Shown here in pieces: positions 61,404 through 64,000 of a stretch of 64,000 nt of DNA; the first letter of the stretch is position 1; every line of letters begins with the position of its first letter. The notes below the pieces were generated by a model. The model saw only the letters and a list, made by a program, of their open reading frames with translations. It ran no database searches and was not told the origin of the DNA. The stretch lies in contig NZ_PGTO01000007.1 of NCBI RefSeq assembly GCF_003284725.1, positions 62,001 to 126,000 of the forward strand, written 5' to 3'. The translations under genes and the position numbers were made by a program. This DNA comes from Paramagnetospirillum kuznetsovii (GTDB lineage Bacteria; Pseudomonadota; Alphaproteobacteria; Rhodospirillales; Magnetospirillaceae).

Positions 61404-63329
61404 ATGCGCCATCTCATCCGCCTAGCTTTGTCCATGCCGTTGGACGTCGCCGCCCGCAAGGCCGTCGGCTTCGCGGCCAAGCGACTTAAGAACCGATTGG
61501 CCTCGATCCTGCTTCGTGGTCGTTGTCCTTATCCGCCGCCGGGCGGGGTCATGCGGCGTCGTCTGCAACGGCCAGTCTCATGGGCGGCCGGTTCCATTGT
61601 GATGGATCAATGGCGCAACCATCGCTTCGACTTGCTGGGTTCCGGTCCGGTGCGGGTGGCTCATGGCGAGACTTACCCGGGGTTTGACGGGCATCGCTAC
61701 GGTCCTGGGGCTAGGTTGCCTGACGATTGGCGTGCTGCTGTGGTCGAGGCGCAATGGCCAGGCGGCAGAGACCGCGCCATGACGATCCTGGCCCTCATCG
61801 ACGCGGCCACTTATTGCCCCATAGACTGGCAGGTGGATTTCAAGTCGGGGTATCGTTGGTCGATCAGGACGTTGGGCGGGAGCATTGCCTATGGGCACCA
61901 TCCTGGGGTGGACGTCAAGGTTCCCTGGGAATTGGCGCGGCTACAACATCTGCCGTCGATGGCACTGGCCTTTGCGGAAAACCGGGATTTCGCCCTGGTT
62001 CGCGAATTTCGCAATCAGATGCTGGATTTTCTTGGCAGCAATCCTCCCGGCTGGGGGGTTAATTGGGCTTGCGCCATGGATGTGGCGATCAGGGCGGCCA
62101 ATATGCTGCTGGCTTGGGATTTATTCCGCGCAGCCGGTGCAACCTTCGATGCTGCATTTGAATCGGAATTGGCCTCCGCCGCACTGGCCCATGGGCGCCA
62201 TGTCCGAGCCAATCTGGAGTGGAATGCGGAGCACCGAGGCAATCACTATCTGGCGGATATCTGTGGTTTGGCCTTTTGTGCCGCCTTTCTGGCCGAGAGT
62301 AGCGAGGCCGCTGACTGGATGGCCTTCTGCCGAACCGAATTGAGCGCGGAAATCCAACGCCAGTTTCTTCCCGACGGCAGCAATTTCGAGGCATCGACCG
62401 CCTATCATCGGCTGTCGGCAGAGATGGCCCTCTACACTGCGGCCCTAATGGGGGGACTGTCAAAATCGGTCATGGATCGACTGTCATTGGTGGCTCGGTT
62501 CGCCCGGGATATCACCAAACCTTCCGGCGAGATCGTTCAGATCGGCGATAATGATTCCGGCCGGTTCATCAGGCTGCGTTGCCATGAATCGCCTTTGGAC
62601 ATGTCGAGTCTGCTCTTTTTGTCCGAAGGCCTGTTCGGCCAGGAAGATGCCGTAACGCCGGAAAGCGATGTCGTCCGGCAATTAGCAGGACGACAGTTCG
62701 AGGCAGCCCAGCCCAGGCTGCGGCACCCAGGAACCGGCGCGGTGGAACTTGGGGGGTGCTCGCGTCTGATCATCTTGCCGTCCAATCCCGCTGCCTTAGA
62801 CGGATTGGAGGCCATCGCCTATCCGGATTTCGGCCTGTTCATCTGGAAAAATGCACGGAGCTTCGTATCGGTGCGCTGTGGCCCAATTGGTCAGAACGGC
62901 AACGGCGGTCACGCTCATAACGACCAGTTGGCGGTAGAGATCGAGATTGACGGAATCAACTGGGCCCGTGATCCGGGAACCTTTGTCTATACCCCGGATC
63001 TGGTCGCTCGGAACGCCTATCGTTCAGCCCTCGCCCATTTCGTGCCGCGCCACGGCGCCGCCGAGCCCGCAAGATTCATCTCGCCATTCCGACTTGAGGA
63101 TAAGGCAAGAGCGAAAGTGCTGCGCTTTGGACCGGACTTCGTTGGCCGTCATGACGGCTTTACTCGGCCGGTACAGCGACGGGTTGTCATCGAGGGGGGG
63201 ATGGTGATTGTGGAAGATTGGCCGGGAGTCGGCGAGAAGACGGTTCGTTCGCCGCAAGAACTTTCTGAGCTATGGGGGTTGTCGTTGCCGTTTTCACCCG
63301 GTTATGGGCTAAGGCTGTCGGCTAGGTGA
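61404..63329 (+). CDS. Heparinase II/III-family protein
   Basis: This 641-residue protein has an alpha-helical toroid region (WELARLQHLPSMALAF, WGVNWACAMDVAIRAANMLLAWDLF, NLEWNAEHRGNHYLADICGL) and a C-terminal beta-sandwich with GNGGHAHNDQLAVEIEIDG, the family signature. Relatives are polysaccharide lyases; in biosynthetic clusters they may trim or release chains. No clear signal peptide is visible. The start overlaps the possible upstream end of the divergent gene, and the 3' end overlaps the partial SGNH gene by 28 nt. Confidence 0.88.
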   Translation: MRHLIRLALSMPLDVAARKAVGFAAKRLKNRLASILLRGRCPYPPPGGVMRRRLQRPVSWAAGSIVMDQWRNHRFDLLGSGPVRVAHGETYPGFDGHRYGPGARLPDDWRAAVVEAQWPGGRDRAMTILALIDAATYCPIDWQVDFKSGYRWSIRTLGGSIAYGHHPGVDVKVPWELARLQHLPSMALAFAENRDFALVREFRNQMLDFLGSNPPGWGVNWACAMDVAIRAANMLLAWDLFRAAGATFDAAFESELASAALAHGRHVRANLEWNAEHRGNHYLADICGLAFCAAFLAESSEAADWMAFCRTELSAEIQRQFLPDGSNFEASTAYHRLSAEMALYTAALMGGLSKSVMDRLSLVARFARDITKPSGEIVQIGDNDSGRFIRLRCHESPLDMSSLLFLSEGLFGQEDAVTPESDVVRQLAGRQFEAAQPRLRHPGTGAVELGGCSRLIILPSNPAALDGLEAIAYPDFGLFIWKNARSFVSVRCGPIGQNGNGGHAHNDQLAVEIEIDGINWARDPGTFVYTPDLVARNAYRSALAHFVPRHGAAEPARFISPFRLEDKARAKVLRFGPDFVGRHDGFTRPVQRRVVIEGGMVIVEDWPGVGEKTVRSPQELSELWGLSLPFSPGYGLRLSAR

Positions 63330-64000
63330 CGACCCATCAGGCGGTAACCATCAGCGGTCAGGTGTACCGAATCAACGAAATAGCGATCACGTGGAACCAA
63401 GGCTTCGCGACTCCAGGCTTCCAAATCGAGCAATTTCCAGCCTCGGCTTACCGCCAGTTCTCGGAGATTTTGGTTGGCTCTGTCCGTGACGATCGCCAGC
63501 GCCAGGGGATTGTCGGTCCATTGCGGTAAATGTCCCTTGGCCAGTGTGGCGCCATCGGGAATTTGGTCGGGCATATAAAGCCCAGGCAGGGTAGCGAGAA
63601 CAACCCGTGCACCGTTCTTCGACAAGCTGTCACCCAGTTGTTTGGTCCGTTCCAGAAAAAGTGGAGTGTCGTGCTGGAGGCGGCCTAGGATCGGATCGGT
63701 GGGATCAAGTCGTTTTCGCTTGTTGAGAAGAGCTCGGGCGCGGGTCTTGTCGTCGCTGCCGAGTCTCGCAAGCAGTCGGCCCACTTGTTCCAGCAGCCGT
63801 ATGGTTGCAAAGGATGATGATAGGGCTGGAGGATACTCGCCGTAGATATCATTCCACCCGGCAAAGATCACAACGATGTCGGGCTTAAGCGCAATATAGC
63901 GGTTGATTTCCAGCAGGTGATTGCGCAGCCAGTAACCTTCGACGCCGCCATTGATGGCCTCGACCAAGCGTCCACGGGCGGCGAGGTTTTCCTGATAGAG
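63302..64000 (-). CDS. SGNH/GDSL hydrolase, 5' part outside window
   Basis: The frame is open to base 64000, so the N-terminus is outside; 232 residues are visible. AINGGVEGYWLRNHLLEI gives block II, IVVIFAGWNDIYGE block III and RYFVDSVHLTADGYRLMG block V with the Asp-Ser-Val-His pair. The nucleophile GDS block must lie upstream of the window. It is the fifth SGNH gene in the region and probably de-acylates or acylates the glycan. Confidence 0.85.
   Translation of the reverse strand, partial: LYQENLAARGRLVEAINGGVEGYWLRNHLLEINRYIALKPDIVVIFAGWNDIYGEYPPALSSSFATIRLLEQVGRLLARLGSDDKTRARALLNKRKRLDPTDPILGRLQHDTPLFLERTKQLGDSLSKNGARVVLATLPGLYMPDQIPDGATLAKGHLPQWTDNPLALAIVTDRANQNLRELAVSRGWKLLDLEAWSREALVPRDRYFVDSVHLTADGYRLMGRHLADSLSP

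Noticed and set aside
1-64000. Exosortase (XrtA/PEP-CTERM) locus
   Set aside because: FemAB-like, deacetylase and amidotransferase genes recall such loci, but no exosortase, PEP-CTERM substrate or PEP-CTERM regulator is visible.
1-64000. Wzx/Wzy-dependent pathway
   Set aside because: No convincing flippase or polymerase was found. The three large membrane proteins look GT-C like, and Wzm/Wzt are present.
1-64000. CRISPR arrays, tRNA, rRNA, riboswitches
   Set aside because: No regularly spaced repeats or cloverleaf-like segments were seen in the few intergenic gaps.

Overview
The window is a 64-kb, GC-rich block that is almost entirely devoted to building, decorating and exporting a cell-surface polysaccharide (O-antigen or capsule type). 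Gene style, codon use and family content fit an alphaproteobacterium of the Rhodospirillales type. Magnetospirillum is plausible but cannot be proved from this sequence alone. No rRNA, tRNA, CRISPR array or phage module was seen. Both window ends cut through genes.

Layout. (1) 1-4692: a truncated radical SAM/SPASM gene and a GT4 glycosyltransferase (minus), then a membrane-anchored SGNH hydrolase and a methyltransferase (plus). (2) 14613-4720, minus: ABC exporter Wzm/Wzt, a PAPS sulfotransferase, AsnB-type amidotransferase, polysaccharide deacetylase, two decayed genes, a second AsnB-type gene and a GT4. (3) 14838-17969: a FemAB-like/methyltransferase fusion (plus) facing a FlaA1/PseB-type nucleotide-sugar 4,6-dehydratase (minus). 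(4) 18125-26635, plus: deacetylase, B12-type radical SAM enzyme, small two-TM protein, MBOAT O-acyltransferase and two paralogous SGNH partners, with relics of three things (an IS1380-like start, a third SGNH paralogue and an IS256 transposase). (5) 45550-26610, minus: a 13-gene run holding epimerase, aminotransferase, two GT2s, PglD-type acetyltransferase, AsnB-type gene, three large membrane proteins (one fused to SGNH), SDR, GMC oxidoreductase, radical SAM and WecB. (6) 46087-59285, plus: WbpB/WbpD-like fusion, aminotransferases, two AsnB-type genes, three GT4s, oxidoreductase and epimerase. (7) 61337-59266 minus, 61404-63329 plus, 64000-63302 minus: AAC(3)-like acetyltransferase, deacetylase, heparinase-like protein and a partial SGNH hydrolase.

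How the genes fit together. The dehydratase, aminotransferase and PglD-type acetyltransferase could make diamino sugars. The WbpB/WbpE/WbpD-like sets could make 2,3-diamino uronic acids, which five AsnB-type enzymes could amidate. At least seven glycosyltransferases assemble the chain and Wzm/Wzt exports it. MBOAT/SGNH proteins, a sulfotransferase, methyltransferases and deacetylases would tailor it. Many genes are translationally coupled by 4-nt ATGA or GTGA overlaps.

The most interesting signal is a short juxtamembrane module (aromatic-Leu, three residues, Pro-Asp-Tyr, then a TM helix and a basic tail). It recurs at the C-terminus of three different large proteins and stands nearly alone as a small protein directly upstream of the MBOAT gene. 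I do not recognise it as a described domain.
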